In this document: positions 35,478 to 44,447 of the stretch, piece after piece
Layout: every line of letters starts with the position of its first letter
Numbering within the stretch: the first letter of the stretch is position 1
Source: Puniceicoccaceae bacterium
GTDB taxonomy: Bacteria > Verrucomicrobiota > Verrucomicrobiia > Opitutales > JAFGAQ01
Direction: 5' to 3'
Assembly: GCA_040224245.1 (NCBI GenBank)
Contig: JBEGIR010000070.1
Location: 1-64,000, forward strand
Length of the DNA: 64,000 nucleotides
Notes under the pieces: generated by a model
The model's input: the letters and a program-made list of their open reading frames with translations, nothing else
Databases searched by the model: none
What the model was told of the DNA's origin: nothing
Translations under genes and position numbers: made by a program

Positions 35478-35616
35478 GCAGTTTTTGGAAATCGGTTTTG
35501 ATACCGGGCAGTGCGGAAATCACAGGACTGCCTGCGGGCAGGGACGCAAGCTGCGGGTATCAGCAATGGTATCCTGTGAATGGAGCAGGTCAATGGATCA
35601 GGAGCGGTAGTGCCAC

Positions 35617-35838
35617 TCAAAAAATACGCTGCGAATCGGATTGATGGGGTGCCTTCAACCACAGTTCCATGTTCAGGGTTCGCAGGATTTTCTCAATGAC
35701 ATCGAGGCGAACGGTCGATTTCCCATTTTCCAACTGGGAAATGATGGCGCGACTCAATCCCGAGAGTGCTGCCAGCTCGGATTGGGAAAGCTGCGCAGCT
35801 TTGCGGGTTTGTCGGATCATTTGGGATAGTTGCATCAT
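35617..35838 (-). CDS. hipB: HipB-like XRE-family regulator
   Basis: 73 residues, an HTH_XRE domain: IRQTRKAAQLSQSELAALSGLSRAIISQLENG, then VRLDVIEKILRTLNMELWL, which matches the HipB C-terminal strand. HipB proteins repress their own operon and hold the HipA/HipT partner. It lies upstream of the HipT-like gene. An overlapping 62-codon frame downstream (35474-35662) does not look like HipS. Candidate operator: the dyad at 35858-35870, 20 bases before the start. An ATG three bases in is an equally good start. Confidence 0.8.
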   Translation of the reverse strand: MMQLSQMIRQTRKAAQLSQSELAALSGLSRAIISQLENGKSTVRLDVIEKILRTLNMELWLKAPHQSDSQRIF

Positions 35839-35857
35839 CGTGAGGAAGGCTGAAAAT

Positions 35858-35870
35858 CCATTGGAAATGG
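35858..35870 (-). promoter_or_regulatory. Candidate HipB operator
   Basis: A 5-3-5 inverted repeat (CCATT GGA AATGG), 20 bases upstream of the hipB start. Its position fits autoregulation. This is inference; the sequence is not a known HipB site. Confidence 0.3.
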
Positions 35871-35989
35871 GCAGAATTGCAAGGCGGAACTTTGTTTTTG
35901 GAGAAAGGATACTCCGATCATTTGCAAATCATCAGGATGGACGAGCAGGTTCTGCGTCATAAACGATGATCCGATTTGCACATCGCACC

Positions 35990-36026
35990 GCAATGCAACG
36001 TTGACCTTCGGGTGGAATTGCATTGC
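35990..36026. promoter_or_regulatory. Nine-base dyad upstream of DUF2339
   Basis: Perfect inverted repeat GCAATGCAA / TTGCATTGC with a 19-base spacer, ending 26 bases before the DUF2339 start at 36053. It may be an operator or mRNA hairpin that governs the DUF2339-DUF3999 pair. No T run, so a terminator is unlikely. Confidence 0.35.
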
Positions 36027-36052
36027 CTGTTTGCAGTTGCCCGTCGCTCCCC

Positions 36053-38272
36053 ATGGAAGGCCTCATCATACTGATTCTGTTGCTCGTGCTGGTGGCACCG
36101 CTGGTTCTCTCTGTTATCGCGCTCGTCAAAGTCGGCCAATTGCAGTCCAAGGTGGCCCGGCTGCAGCGACAACTCAAAGCGAGTGGACAGGACGCGGATG
36201 TGCCTGTGCAATCGGCTGCTGAAAGCGTACCGCACCTATGCAAACCGCCCGTTGAGCACAAAGCGGTTCGAAGTGCTGAGGTGCCAAAGCCGAAACCAAA
36301 ACTGGCAAAGGTGAGTCCGGTGCAGTCACCCAAAACCGGCTCCCCGCAAACCCCGCTTGAATGGTTAATGGGAGCGCGTGCGGCCGCATTTTTTGGGATC
36401 GCAATTCTTGTCGTGGGGGTGAGTTTGCTGATCGCCTACGCGATCCAGAATGCATGGATGGGACCTACGATGCGCTGTGTGCTGGGTGTCTTTAGTGGAA
36501 CGTTGCTGGTCGGGATCGGATATGCGAGCGAATGTCGCTCTGCCAACTATCGATTGCTGTCGCGTGCCTTGACCGGTGGTGGAGGAGCGCTCTTTTTTGT
36601 GTCAGTCTATGCAGCCTATGGCCTGTATCACCTCATTCCCGCATTGTTGGCAGGAGGAGCATTGTTGTTCTGTGCGCTGGTGATTGGGGCACTCGCCTGG
36701 CTGTATCGCTCCCAGGCGGTGGCAGTGCTTGGCGTTGTCGGAGCGTTTCTCATTCCAGTCGTCATTCGGAATACGGTGCAAGAGGGTTGGTTTCTCCTGG
36801 CGTATGTGGCCTTGTTGAACCTTCCAGTCATCGGATTGGGGTTGTGGCGACGCTGGCAGTGGCTCTACAATCTGGCTTTTGCGGGCACAGCGTTTTATTT
36901 GTTCGAGTGGATGGAATTCTCCCGCGGCCAGCCCATCGTTGTCGGGCTGTTGTTTTCAGTTTTCTATTTTCTGGAATACGCGGCCCTGGGACTGCTGAAA
37001 CTCCAAAAAGAACAGGAGCGAGCAGGCCGCATTTGGGATCAGATCCGTCTGATGCTGGCCTCAGTGCTTCTGCTTGCGGCGGTATTTACCTTGCTCGATG
37101 ACAGTGCCTTTTCAATCTGGACCGGACTTTGTTTTGTGGGGTGTGCGGCAATGCACGTGGGGCTTGCCTGGTTTGGGTTCCGCGTGTTTCCAAACTTCAC
37201 CCACGAGATTTTGTCACTGCTGGCAGGTGCTATCCTGTTTGCTGCTCTGGCATTGCCGGTACAGTTGGATGGAGCATGGGTTTCGGCGGGATGGGCACTG
37301 GAAGGGGTGCTGTTGGCGTGGATTGCCAGTCGAACCCGGTCTGCAGCCCTGCGGGCCCTCGGGGTACTGCTTGGGATCATTGGAATCCTGAAGGGACTTG
37401 CGTATGACGGGAGCCTCTACGAGCTGACGCCAGAACCCTTTCTGAATGCTCGATTTATCATTGGAATCCTGGCGGCAGGCCTCATGGGAGTGCAGGGCTG
37501 GCTGGCGCATCGATCTGAATGGAAGTCGTCAGGCTCGGGATACATCGGTGTGGCTGTGCTTTCGGGGTTAGCCATTGCTATTTCGGATGCGTTCTGGACG
37601 ATGGGTATGGACTCGATCATGGCCTGGGGTGTGGTTTCATGGGTAATGCTGATTGCGGGAGCGTTGTTGCGCAAACTGGGTTCGGGAGGGAACAGACTGG
37701 ATTGGCTTGGAGCGGTGATTCTGGCAATCGTGCCCCTCTTCGTGTGGTTTTTTGGCTGGGGCTTTGCACACGAGATTCGCGGCGCGGGCGCATTCATGCA
37801 CGCGTGGATCTGGATCGAACTCGGAACCGTTGCACTGGCGCTTGCCTGCTGGTTCCTGAGCAATCCTCACCGCGCTGTCGGAAAGACAACTGCTGACGCA
37901 CGTGCATCCTCAATGCCGGTTTCAGCGGGCATGGGCATGGTATTGCTGTCGATGGCTTCCGGAATTGCGTTGATCTCGGCAGAACTGCAGCACTCCAGTG
38001 AGCGCTGGGGTAGCATGGCCATGACGCTGTTCTGGGCACTTAGCTCGGTGGTTTTGATTTTAACGGGATTGGCTCGTCAGCAGATTGCAGTGCGATATCT
38101 CGGACTTGCTCTGGTTGTGCTGTGTGCGGGCAAGGTGGTCATGGTGGATTCAACTCAGCTGGAGGGGTTGGCGCGCATCGGTGCCTACATTGGCAGTGGA
38201 GTTTTGTTGTTGGTGCTTTCATTCGTCTATCAGCGGGCCAGTAATCATTTCAGCGCATCGCGAAAGTCATGA
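36053..38272 (+). CDS. DUF2339 polytopic membrane protein
   Basis: 739 residues. One N-terminal helix (MEGLIILILLLVLVAPLVLS), a coiled and Lys/Pro-rich linker, then over twenty helices from about residue 105 (PLEWLMGARAAAFFGIAILVVGVSLL onward), the DUF2339 pattern. The role is unknown; the family usually pairs with DUF3999, as here, where the stop overlaps the next start (ATGA). ATG 36053 is chosen because it begins directly at the first helix; the frame is open ten codons further up. Confidence 0.85.
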   Translation: MEGLIILILLLVLVAPLVLSVIALVKVGQLQSKVARLQRQLKASGQDADVPVQSAAESVPHLCKPPVEHKAVRSAEVPKPKPKLAKVSPVQSPKTGSPQTPLEWLMGARAAAFFGIAILVVGVSLLIAYAIQNAWMGPTMRCVLGVFSGTLLVGIGYASECRSANYRLLSRALTGGGGALFFVSVYAAYGLYHLIPALLAGGALLFCALVIGALAWLYRSQAVAVLGVVGAFLIPVVIRNTVQEGWFLLAYVALLNLPVIGLGLWRRWQWLYNLAFAGTAFYLFEWMEFSRGQPIVVGLLFSVFYFLEYAALGLLKLQKEQERAGRIWDQIRLMLASVLLLAAVFTLLDDSAFSIWTGLCFVGCAAMHVGLAWFGFRVFPNFTHEILSLLAGAILFAALALPVQLDGAWVSAGWALEGVLLAWIASRTRSAALRALGVLLGIIGILKGLAYDGSLYELTPEPFLNARFIIGILAAGLMGVQGWLAHRSEWKSSGSGYIGVAVLSGLAIAISDAFWTMGMDSIMAWGVVSWVMLIAGALLRKLGSGGNRLDWLGAVILAIVPLFVWFFGWGFAHEIRGAGAFMHAWIWIELGTVALALACWFLSNPHRAVGKTTADARASSMPVSAGMGMVLLSMASGIALISAELQHSSERWGSMAMTLFWALSSVVLILTGLARQQIAVRYLGLALVVLCAGKVVMVDSTQLEGLARIGAYIGSGVLLLVLSFVYQRASNHFSASRKS

Positions 38273-39603
38273 ATCGAGGGATATCAACTATCGTAAACAC
38301 AATGCGAACAGTAGCCAACGTTCCCTGGAGAATCGTGGTTTTCCTGTATCTGTTGCTGGCGTACTGCAGCAGTGCGCATGCATCAGGAATTGAAGCAGCA
38401 GATTTTCAGGTGACGATGGAACTGGAGTTCGATCTGGAGCCAGGCACGGTCGCGAAGCTTCCGGTGGATGCGGATCTGGTTCGCTACAGCCAACGCTTTC
38501 CTGACGATCTGCGCATCTTTGATGCGGATGGCAATGCCTGGCCATTCTTTCTCCACATGGAGGAGGTCTCCAGTGAAGCATGGGTCGAGGCTTCCTGGCA
38601 GAATCCAGTATGGGTGAGTGGGGAGAATGCAGGTGATGTTTTTGAATGTGACGTGATCGTTCCCTCCGGGGATGCGGGACCGTTGCTGCACAATGGCATG
38701 GAGATCCTTACAACTGGAGAGAACTATTTTCGCAGGGTCGAACTGGGATTATCGGAACGCGAAGGTGCGAACTTTGCCTGGGGCTATTTGGTTGCGGATG
38801 ATTCATCCAAAACCCATTCCCGCATCGAGTACGCATCGAGCAATTTTCGCCACATTCGCATGAGGATTCATTCGAGTGCAAGCAACTCGCGTGAGCGGTT
38901 TCAACTCATCGCAGTGAGATTGCGAAGGGTGCGGGATGAGCCGCAACGAACGGATTGGCAAAATCTTCCCTATACTCGCATTGATCCTGACGTGAGCGAA
39001 CAGGGGGAAGGTCATCAGGTGTGGATGATGGACCTTGGGCAGTCCGCATTGCCCGTTGAACGCATTCGCTTCGAAGTGGAGGATCCGGGCTTTGAGAGAA
39101 ATGTGCGCTGGTACGGCCGTGATGCGACTGGTCAGCGCTGGCAATGGTTGGGGTCGGACACGCTCTACCGCAAACCCGGTGCCCGCAAGCTGCAGATGGA
39201 ATCGCTGCAGCGTCCGAACGCATACCGCTTTCTCAAGATAACCGAGCATCATCAGGATGATGCTCCGCTCGAGGTGACGAAGATCGATCTGGGGACACGC
39301 CAGCGCTGGTTGGTTTTTGAAGTGGGAAGCGATCTTCCGGCGCAGCTTTGTGTTGGACACACCTCCTTGCGTGGAGCAAATTTTGATCTCAAGAAGCGGG
39401 TGACCCCGGATCAAATTGGCAATGCCCCGGTGGTGCAGGTTTCCGCCCATGTCGAGCAGCGGGAACCGTCCATCTGGAAGCGATACGATCACCTGTTTGT
39501 CATTGGGGTCACCGCTTTGGCAGTCGGTGTTGTTTTGTGGGTAATCGTCGGAATGATGCGGCGAGTCGATGGTGTGGAAACGAATCGTGATGAGGATGGG
39601 TAA
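38269..39603 (+). CDS. DUF3999-family exported, membrane-anchored protein
   Basis: 444 residues. Signal peptide near 20-42 (IVVFLYLLLAYCSSAHA), a large extracytoplasmic beta-rich region starting VTMELEFDLEPGTVAKLPVDADLV, and a C-terminal membrane helix (HLFVIGVTALAVGVVLWVIV) with a short charged tail. Architecture and its position right after DUF2339 match DUF3999. Translation is coupled to DUF2339 by an ATGA overlap. The pair may act on the cell envelope; the function is not established. Confidence 0.8.
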   Translation: MNRGISTIVNTMRTVANVPWRIVVFLYLLLAYCSSAHASGIEAADFQVTMELEFDLEPGTVAKLPVDADLVRYSQRFPDDLRIFDADGNAWPFFLHMEEVSSEAWVEASWQNPVWVSGENAGDVFECDVIVPSGDAGPLLHNGMEILTTGENYFRRVELGLSEREGANFAWGYLVADDSSKTHSRIEYASSNFRHIRMRIHSSASNSRERFQLIAVRLRRVRDEPQRTDWQNLPYTRIDPDVSEQGEGHQVWMMDLGQSALPVERIRFEVEDPGFERNVRWYGRDATGQRWQWLGSDTLYRKPGARKLQMESLQRPNAYRFLKITEHHQDDAPLEVTKIDLGTRQRWLVFEVGSDLPAQLCVGHTSLRGANFDLKKRVTPDQIGNAPVVQVSAHVEQREPSIWKRYDHLFVIGVTALAVGVVLWVIVGMMRRVDGVETNRDEDG

Positions 39604-39717
39604 TGGGAACAAGTAGGAGATCTGATAGTTGTGTTCAAGACCCGTGAAACCTGTCAGATCACACTCCAAGCCCTTGTGAAGAGTTGAAGAATGCGTGAAG
39701 GTGCTTATCGTTGACCC

Positions 39718-40206
39718 ATGGCTAAAAAGAAAACTTCTGAGACCAAAGCCAAATCGAAGGCTTCAACTTCAAACACACCGGTAGTGGATTCACTTCGGCA
39801 GGTGGTTGCCGCGACCTATGCGGTGATCGGTCAAACCCACATTTGTCACTGGAATGTCAGAGGACCCTCGTTCTTTGCATTGCACATGGCGTTTGAGGAG
39901 CAGTACACCGAACTTTTCACCGCTGTAGATGATATTGCCGAACGCATCCGTGCGCTTGGCGCGCTCGCTCCCGGTGGCCTGGGAAATCTCGCCAAAATGG
40001 CCGGAATTGACGAAATCAAGGAGGATGCGACTGCTGAAGAGATGGTGAAACACCTTGTTGCAGCCAATCTGAAGCTGGTCGATGCGCTCAAGGCCGCGCG
40101 GGATGCTGCCGGAGATGCTGGCGATGTTCAGACGGAAGACCTCATGATCGCTCGCATTCAGGTACACGATAAGACCATCTGGATGCTCAATAGCTACCTC
40201 GCCTGA
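39718..40206 (+). CDS. dps: Dps-family ferritin-like DNA-protection protein
   Basis: 162 residues. An Ala/Lys-rich N-terminal tail (MAKKKTSETKAKSKASTSN) that could bind DNA, then the Dps four-helix bundle with TYAVIGQTHICHWNVRGPSFFALHMAFEEQYTELFTAVDDIAERIRALG, holding the inter-subunit ferroxidase residues (His, His, Asp, Glu). Dps dodecamers oxidise and store iron and coat DNA under stress. ATG 39718 begins the tail. It stands alone, with its own terminator region at 40219-40265. Confidence 0.92.
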   Translation: MAKKKTSETKAKSKASTSNTPVVDSLRQVVAATYAVIGQTHICHWNVRGPSFFALHMAFEEQYTELFTAVDDIAERIRALGALAPGGLGNLAKMAGIDEIKEDATAEEMVKHLVAANLKLVDALKAARDAAGDAGDVQTEDLMIARIQVHDKTIWMLNSYLA

Positions 40207-40218
40207 GTTTGGCTAATC

Positions 40219-40265
40219 CTTTATCCCACAAACCCGCACTATCCGATAAAGGGGTGCGGGTTTGT
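40219..40265 (+). terminator. dps terminator with overlapping second stem
   Basis: A perfect 12-base stem (40228-40239 with 40254-40265) followed by TTGTTGGGTTGTT, 21 bases after the dps stop, is a good intrinsic terminator. A second 8-base stem (40219-40226 with 40245-40252) interlocks with it in A-B-A'-B' order. The two must form a pseudoknot or exclude each other. Confidence 0.7.
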
Positions 40266-40315
40266 TGTTGGGTTGTTGCTGTGGATGAGAGGATAGCGTA
40301 GTGCGGTTTGCCGAC

Positions 40316-40882
40316 TCAGCCGGAGACTGCGACCGCCTCTCCAAAATGATGGTAGCGGAAGCTTCGCACGTAGTTTTTCTCAAAGGTGGGAAATTGCTCG
40401 GTGCTCAGTGCATCCAGGTAGGGCTTCCACATTTCACGGGACTTGTTCCAGTATACATTCCAGTTGTCGAGCACATCCACCAGAAAGGATTCGGGTTCTT
40501 CAAACTGGATGCCGCCTACACGGGAGAGTCGACCTCCGAATTTGTTGCGCAGCAGAATGGCAGCGTCAACGGATTGTTCCTCAAAGATTTGAAGCGCATG
40601 TTCAACCTGTTGTGGATAGGTGGTCTTGAGCAGATCAATCGTGCCATGAAGGTAGAGTGTGGCACGAATGGAACCCACGCTGTGTGTTTCTGTTTCCTTT
40701 TCGGGAACGAACTCAAATACAAACTCAGGCTCGAGACTTGCGATTGAGGCATCGCCAGTCGGCAGGTAGCTGACTGTGAGTACGGGTTGATAATCAATCT
40801 GTACGTCCCGAATTTCATAGGTTCGCGCTACGGCCAGCAGCGGAAACAGGAATAGGGTGGCGATGAAGAAGCGAAGGCTCAT
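40316..40882 (-). CDS. Exported hypothetical protein
   Basis: 188 residues. Signal peptide MSLRFFIATLFLFPLLAVA, then a mature part that opens as beta strands (YEIRDVQIDYQPVLTVSYL) and ends helical (FFEEPESFLVDVLDNWNVYWNKS region). It resembles small periplasmic proteins but no family is evident to me. ATG 40882 is preferred to the upstream ATG at 40915, which adds 11 residues before the signal. Convergent with dps; its stop lies about 50 bases beyond the dps terminator. Confidence 0.6.
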   Translation of the reverse strand: MSLRFFIATLFLFPLLAVARTYEIRDVQIDYQPVLTVSYLPTGDASIASLEPEFVFEFVPEKETETHSVGSIRATLYLHGTIDLLKTTYPQQVEHALQIFEEQSVDAAILLRNKFGGRLSRVGGIQFEEPESFLVDVLDNWNVYWNKSREMWKPYLDALSTEQFPTFEKNYVRSFRYHHFGEAVAVSG

Positions 40883-41232
40883 ATTTGTAAAAATGTAGGA
40901 TGGTGTTGCATGCATTCAAGTGAATCTGCGTCTGGAAGTGTCTTTTCACGAAGCTTTTATAAAACACCTGTAAATTTGCGTAACTCTGCGCGACTCGAGT
41001 TCAGTGTGAGCTATGAATTCTCGAAAGGCTTTGCGGGTCCGCTTTGTGTCAGATGGTTCTGCAGCGTTTCTTTTTGCACATTTTGGGGGAATTTCGATTA
41101 AGCATTCTGGATTCACGTCGATTGCTGGAGGCTGTGACTGTGCATCGGTTCTGACTCGCAGGTCAGTCCACCATATGGCTCAGTCCATTGGCTGAAACGC
41201 GCTCTATCTTCTTCACTTCACCGTCGTTCCAC
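40883..41232. other. Divergent intergenic region
   Basis: About 350 bases between the exported hypothetical protein and the hybrid kinase. Two short frames here (60-63 codons) look random. I see no RNA gene or strong hairpin. It probably holds the promoters of both genes; no convincing -35/-10 pair stands out. Confidence 0.5.
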
Positions 41233-43263
41233 ATGGCAAAACCAATGCTGCATGATCTGCTTGATGAATGGATTCAAGAATATGCTTCGGTGATTGGCAT
41301 CCCGCTGAAATGGGAGCGAATCGATTCTGTTCAGCAATCGGATTTGGGAGTAAAGGAATCCCACGCAATGGGATTTTCTTCGGCGAACAACATTCAGGGA
41401 AAGCGTTTCCTCAGTGGACAGGATTGGGATTCTTTCGAAATCGACGGAGACAGGATTGTTTCGTATGTATGGTCGTTTGGCGGGCGTGATCCGCTTGCAC
41501 TGCGAGTGATTCCAATGGAGCAGGTTTCGGACCCCACCCGGTTGAAGCAGCAACTCCGCTTTCTCCGGAAATGGGTACAGCTCCGTCATGATCTGGGGAA
41601 GGACAAGTCCTTCACTCCAAGTAGCCATGACCGTTCGCAGGCGTGGGTGGATCAGCAGCGGGTGGAATGTGCTCTTGAGTCCGAGCGCCTGCGTCTTCGC
41701 AATGTTCTGCGAGCAACGGGTGCAGGAACCTGGGAATGGCATATCCCCAGCAATGGGATGGATTGTGATGAGCGATGGGCAAAGCTGCTGGGATATTCGC
41801 TGGAGGAAATTTTCCCCTGCACTGTGGAAACACGGCGAAAGTTGATTCATCCTGCAGACGTTCGGCGTTCAGACCGCAAACTGCGGGAGCATTTGAGCGG
41901 GGAGCAGGAGTTCTACAATTGTGAACTCCGGCTTCGTCACAAAGCGGGCCATTGGGTGTGGGTTCAGGAGCGGGGACAGGTAATTGATCGCGACTCGCAA
42001 GGAAACCCCATTGTCATGGCGGGGATTCAGATTGATATTTCCGGACGCAAGCGGGATGAGGCCGAGCTTCGCAAACTCAATCGCAAATTGGGGAAACACA
42101 TCAAACGAGTGCGCGAGGAAAAGCGAAAGGCTGAGGAGGCTGCTGCATCCAAGAGCGAATTTCTCGCGGTCATGAGTCACGAGATTCGCACACCGCTCAA
42201 CGCGATTATCGGGATGAATCAGCTGCTCTGCACGACCGAACTGAATGCGGAACAGGAGGAGCTTGTTGGCGGCATTTCAACCAGCGGAGACGTCCTGCTC
42301 GATATCATCAATGAAATTCTTGATTTCTCTCGATTCAGTTCCGGAAAACTGGAACTGGAGCAGGTCAGTTTTGACTTGCATGAACTCATGCGAGAGGTGC
42401 GAAACCTGTTTCAGAGTCAGACTGCAGAGAAGGGCATTGCGTTTGAAGTAAAGTGGCCTGAAGGGCAATGTTGTGCACTGTTGGGAGATCCACACCGTAT
42501 CAAGCAGGTTCTCATCAACCTGGTTGGAAATGCTGTGAAATTCACTCGGGAAGGCAGCGTGGTTCTACAGCTGGAATGGGAAGTCCTCGACACGCAGTGT
42601 GATTTGTATCTGACTGTCACCGACACCGGAATTGGCATCGCCCCCGAGGTGCAGAAGTGCCTCTTTGATCCCTTCTCACAGGCGGATGCTTCGACGACAC
42701 GGCAGTTCGGAGGAACCGGACTGGGTCTGGCCATCTGCAAAAAACTTGTCGATGCGATGGAAGGAAGCATTGAGGTGGAGAGTGAACTGGGTCGGGGAAC
42801 AACTTTTCGCGTTGCGATCACGCTTCCGACGAGCGTGCAGCAGATTCCGGCACTTGTTTCGCAGGTGGAAGTGGAGCCGCACAACGTGGACCCAGATACG
42901 GTTTCGATACTCGTGGCTGAGGATAATGCCTTTAACCAGACGGTGATCGAACGCATGCTCAAACGCTTGGGTTATGCCTGCGACCTTGTGCCCAACGGTG
43001 CGTTAGCGTTCGAGGCATGCGCACAGCAGCGCTACGACCTTGTGCTGATGGATGTCAACATGCCGGTGATGGATGGGTTTGCGGCGGCGAAACAGATTCG
43101 CAACAACCTGGCGGCTGAGCTGCAACCGGTGATCATCGCGGTTACGGCGCTTGCTCTGCATGGTGACAGGGAAAAATGCATGGAATGCGGCATGGATGAC
43201 TATCTTGTCAAACCCATCCATTTGTCCGAGCTTGAGAAGAAGTTGCTCTCCTGGCTGGCCTGA
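41233..43263 (+). CDS. Hybrid histidine kinase with PAS and receiver domains
   Basis: 676 residues, cytoplasmic. Order: N-terminal domain of unknown type (1-150), PAS/PAC (about 155-285; RATGAGTWEWHIPSNGMDCDERW ... GHWVWVQERGQVIDRDSQGNP), coiled coil, HisKA with His316 in VMSHEIRTPLNAIIGMNQLL, HATPase (NLVGNAVKFTREG, DTGIGIA, GGTGLGLAICKKL), and a C-terminal receiver with Asp607 in LVLMDVNMPVMDGF and Lys in YLVKP. The ATG at 41233 is taken; a TTG at 41188 would add 15 residues. It is likely to pass phosphate to a partner such as the stand-alone receiver at 22.9 kb; this is unproved. Confidence 0.9.
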   Translation: MAKPMLHDLLDEWIQEYASVIGIPLKWERIDSVQQSDLGVKESHAMGFSSANNIQGKRFLSGQDWDSFEIDGDRIVSYVWSFGGRDPLALRVIPMEQVSDPTRLKQQLRFLRKWVQLRHDLGKDKSFTPSSHDRSQAWVDQQRVECALESERLRLRNVLRATGAGTWEWHIPSNGMDCDERWAKLLGYSLEEIFPCTVETRRKLIHPADVRRSDRKLREHLSGEQEFYNCELRLRHKAGHWVWVQERGQVIDRDSQGNPIVMAGIQIDISGRKRDEAELRKLNRKLGKHIKRVREEKRKAEEAAASKSEFLAVMSHEIRTPLNAIIGMNQLLCTTELNAEQEELVGGISTSGDVLLDIINEILDFSRFSSGKLELEQVSFDLHELMREVRNLFQSQTAEKGIAFEVKWPEGQCCALLGDPHRIKQVLINLVGNAVKFTREGSVVLQLEWEVLDTQCDLYLTVTDTGIGIAPEVQKCLFDPFSQADASTTRQFGGTGLGLAICKKLVDAMEGSIEVESELGRGTTFRVAITLPTSVQQIPALVSQVEVEPHNVDPDTVSILVAEDNAFNQTVIERMLKRLGYACDLVPNGALAFEACAQQRYDLVLMDVNMPVMDGFAAAKQIRNNLAAELQPVIIAVTALALHGDREKCMECGMDDYLVKPIHLSELEKKLLSWLA

Positions 43264-43329
43264 TGGAATGGCAATCCTTGCCTTTTGCAGTGAGGGTTGC
43301 CATGGTGATGCATCTCGTTTCCATTGCTC

Positions 43330-44403
43330 ATGCCTCAACCGAACATCACTACCCCCGAACAGGCCCTGCTGCAGTTGCGCGCGGGGAACTCGACTCCAGA
43401 AGCGAAGCTCAAGGCCGCTAGTTTTCTGATCCTGCAAAATCACTTTGCCCACTATCGCGAAGTCATCGAAGTGCTGCGACCTCTGGAGTCGCACTTCTCC
43501 GAAAATGTAGAGTGGCTTTATTGCGTGGGCTATGCGCTCGTGACAAAACACGAACCCGCTGCATCGATTCCATATCTGCTGAGATCCATCCGTTACATCC
43601 AAAACAATGCCGCCCTGTATACAGCACTCACCTGGGCCTACTTGCAGGTGGATGATTTTGGCAATGCTTTCCTGACCAGTTCGGCGGGCCTGCACAACTG
43701 TGCGGAAAAAGGGACTCTTCCGAGCTTGCAATACCTCTCCCGCGTGCGATTTGAAGGGCATCGCGTAGTGGCCTTTCCAAAGCAGGGGATTGACTTCAAA
43801 TACGCCCTGTTCACAAGCAACACCCAGGAAATTGAGGCTGCACTGCATCACCTCACCCAGCAGTTCACCGAGCAGGATGAACTCGAGATGCTGAGGGAGC
43901 ACCTGGGGCAGGTAAATTCTATTGCGGAGGTGGGCTGTCTGGTAGGCAACCATTCCGTCTATTTTCTCCATACCTTCCGGCCCCAACGCATGAAGATCAT
44001 GGATGCCAGCCGTGTGAGTCTCGAGCATGCGAGGGAAAATCTTGAGCTGAATCTGACGGACTCTTCACCACTCGAGGTGGACTACGTTCACACGGCCATT
44101 GGCAGGGAATCCGGCACCCTCCGTTTTTTCGACGAGCAGGTCCCGGTCAATTCCCTGAGTAACTTGCTCACCGAACCCTTTGATTTTCTCAAGATTGATG
44201 TCGACGGCATGGAAATGGAAGCGCTGGAAGGAGCGGAATCCTATCTGCTCGAACACCAACCTCGAGTGATGATCGAGGTGCTTCACGACTACAAATCCAC
44301 ATTTGAAGCGTTTCTGCAGCGCGTGCGATACCACATCGTCAGCCGTATTGAGCGACCCCATTACAGCAACTACCTCATCGCTCCCGAATCTCGTAAGAGC
44401 TGA
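43330..44403 (+). CDS. FkbM-type methyltransferase with TPR-like N-terminus
   Basis: 357 residues. The first 130 are helical, TPR-like (ALYTALTWAYLQVDDFGNAFLTSSAGLHN). The rest is the FkbM SAM fold: SIAEVGCLVGNHSVYFLHTF (SAM motif I), SRVSLEHARENLELN, and FDFLKIDVDGMEMEALEGAESYLLEHQPRVMIEV, the diagnostic FkbM block. Such enzymes O-methylate sugars or secondary metabolites. ATG 43330 is used; a TTG two codons upstream is weaker. It stands next to the convergent sialate O-acetylesterase gene (44 bases), which fits a role in acetylated or methylated glycans, though that link is inference. Confidence 0.85.
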   Translation: MPQPNITTPEQALLQLRAGNSTPEAKLKAASFLILQNHFAHYREVIEVLRPLESHFSENVEWLYCVGYALVTKHEPAASIPYLLRSIRYIQNNAALYTALTWAYLQVDDFGNAFLTSSAGLHNCAEKGTLPSLQYLSRVRFEGHRVVAFPKQGIDFKYALFTSNTQEIEAALHHLTQQFTEQDELEMLREHLGQVNSIAEVGCLVGNHSVYFLHTFRPQRMKIMDASRVSLEHARENLELNLTDSSPLEVDYVHTAIGRESGTLRFFDEQVPVNSLSNLLTEPFDFLKIDVDGMEMEALEGAESYLLEHQPRVMIEVLHDYKSTFEAFLQRVRYHIVSRIERPHYSNYLIAPESRKS

Positions 44404-44447
44404 GTCTGTGGTTGCACATGCATTCCTTAGAGGGAAATCTCCAAGAC

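Noticed and set aside
35474-35662. Short frame between hipB and the HipT-like gene as a candidate HipS
   Set aside because: It overlaps the hipB 3' end and is far shorter than HipS, with none of its expected sequence pattern.
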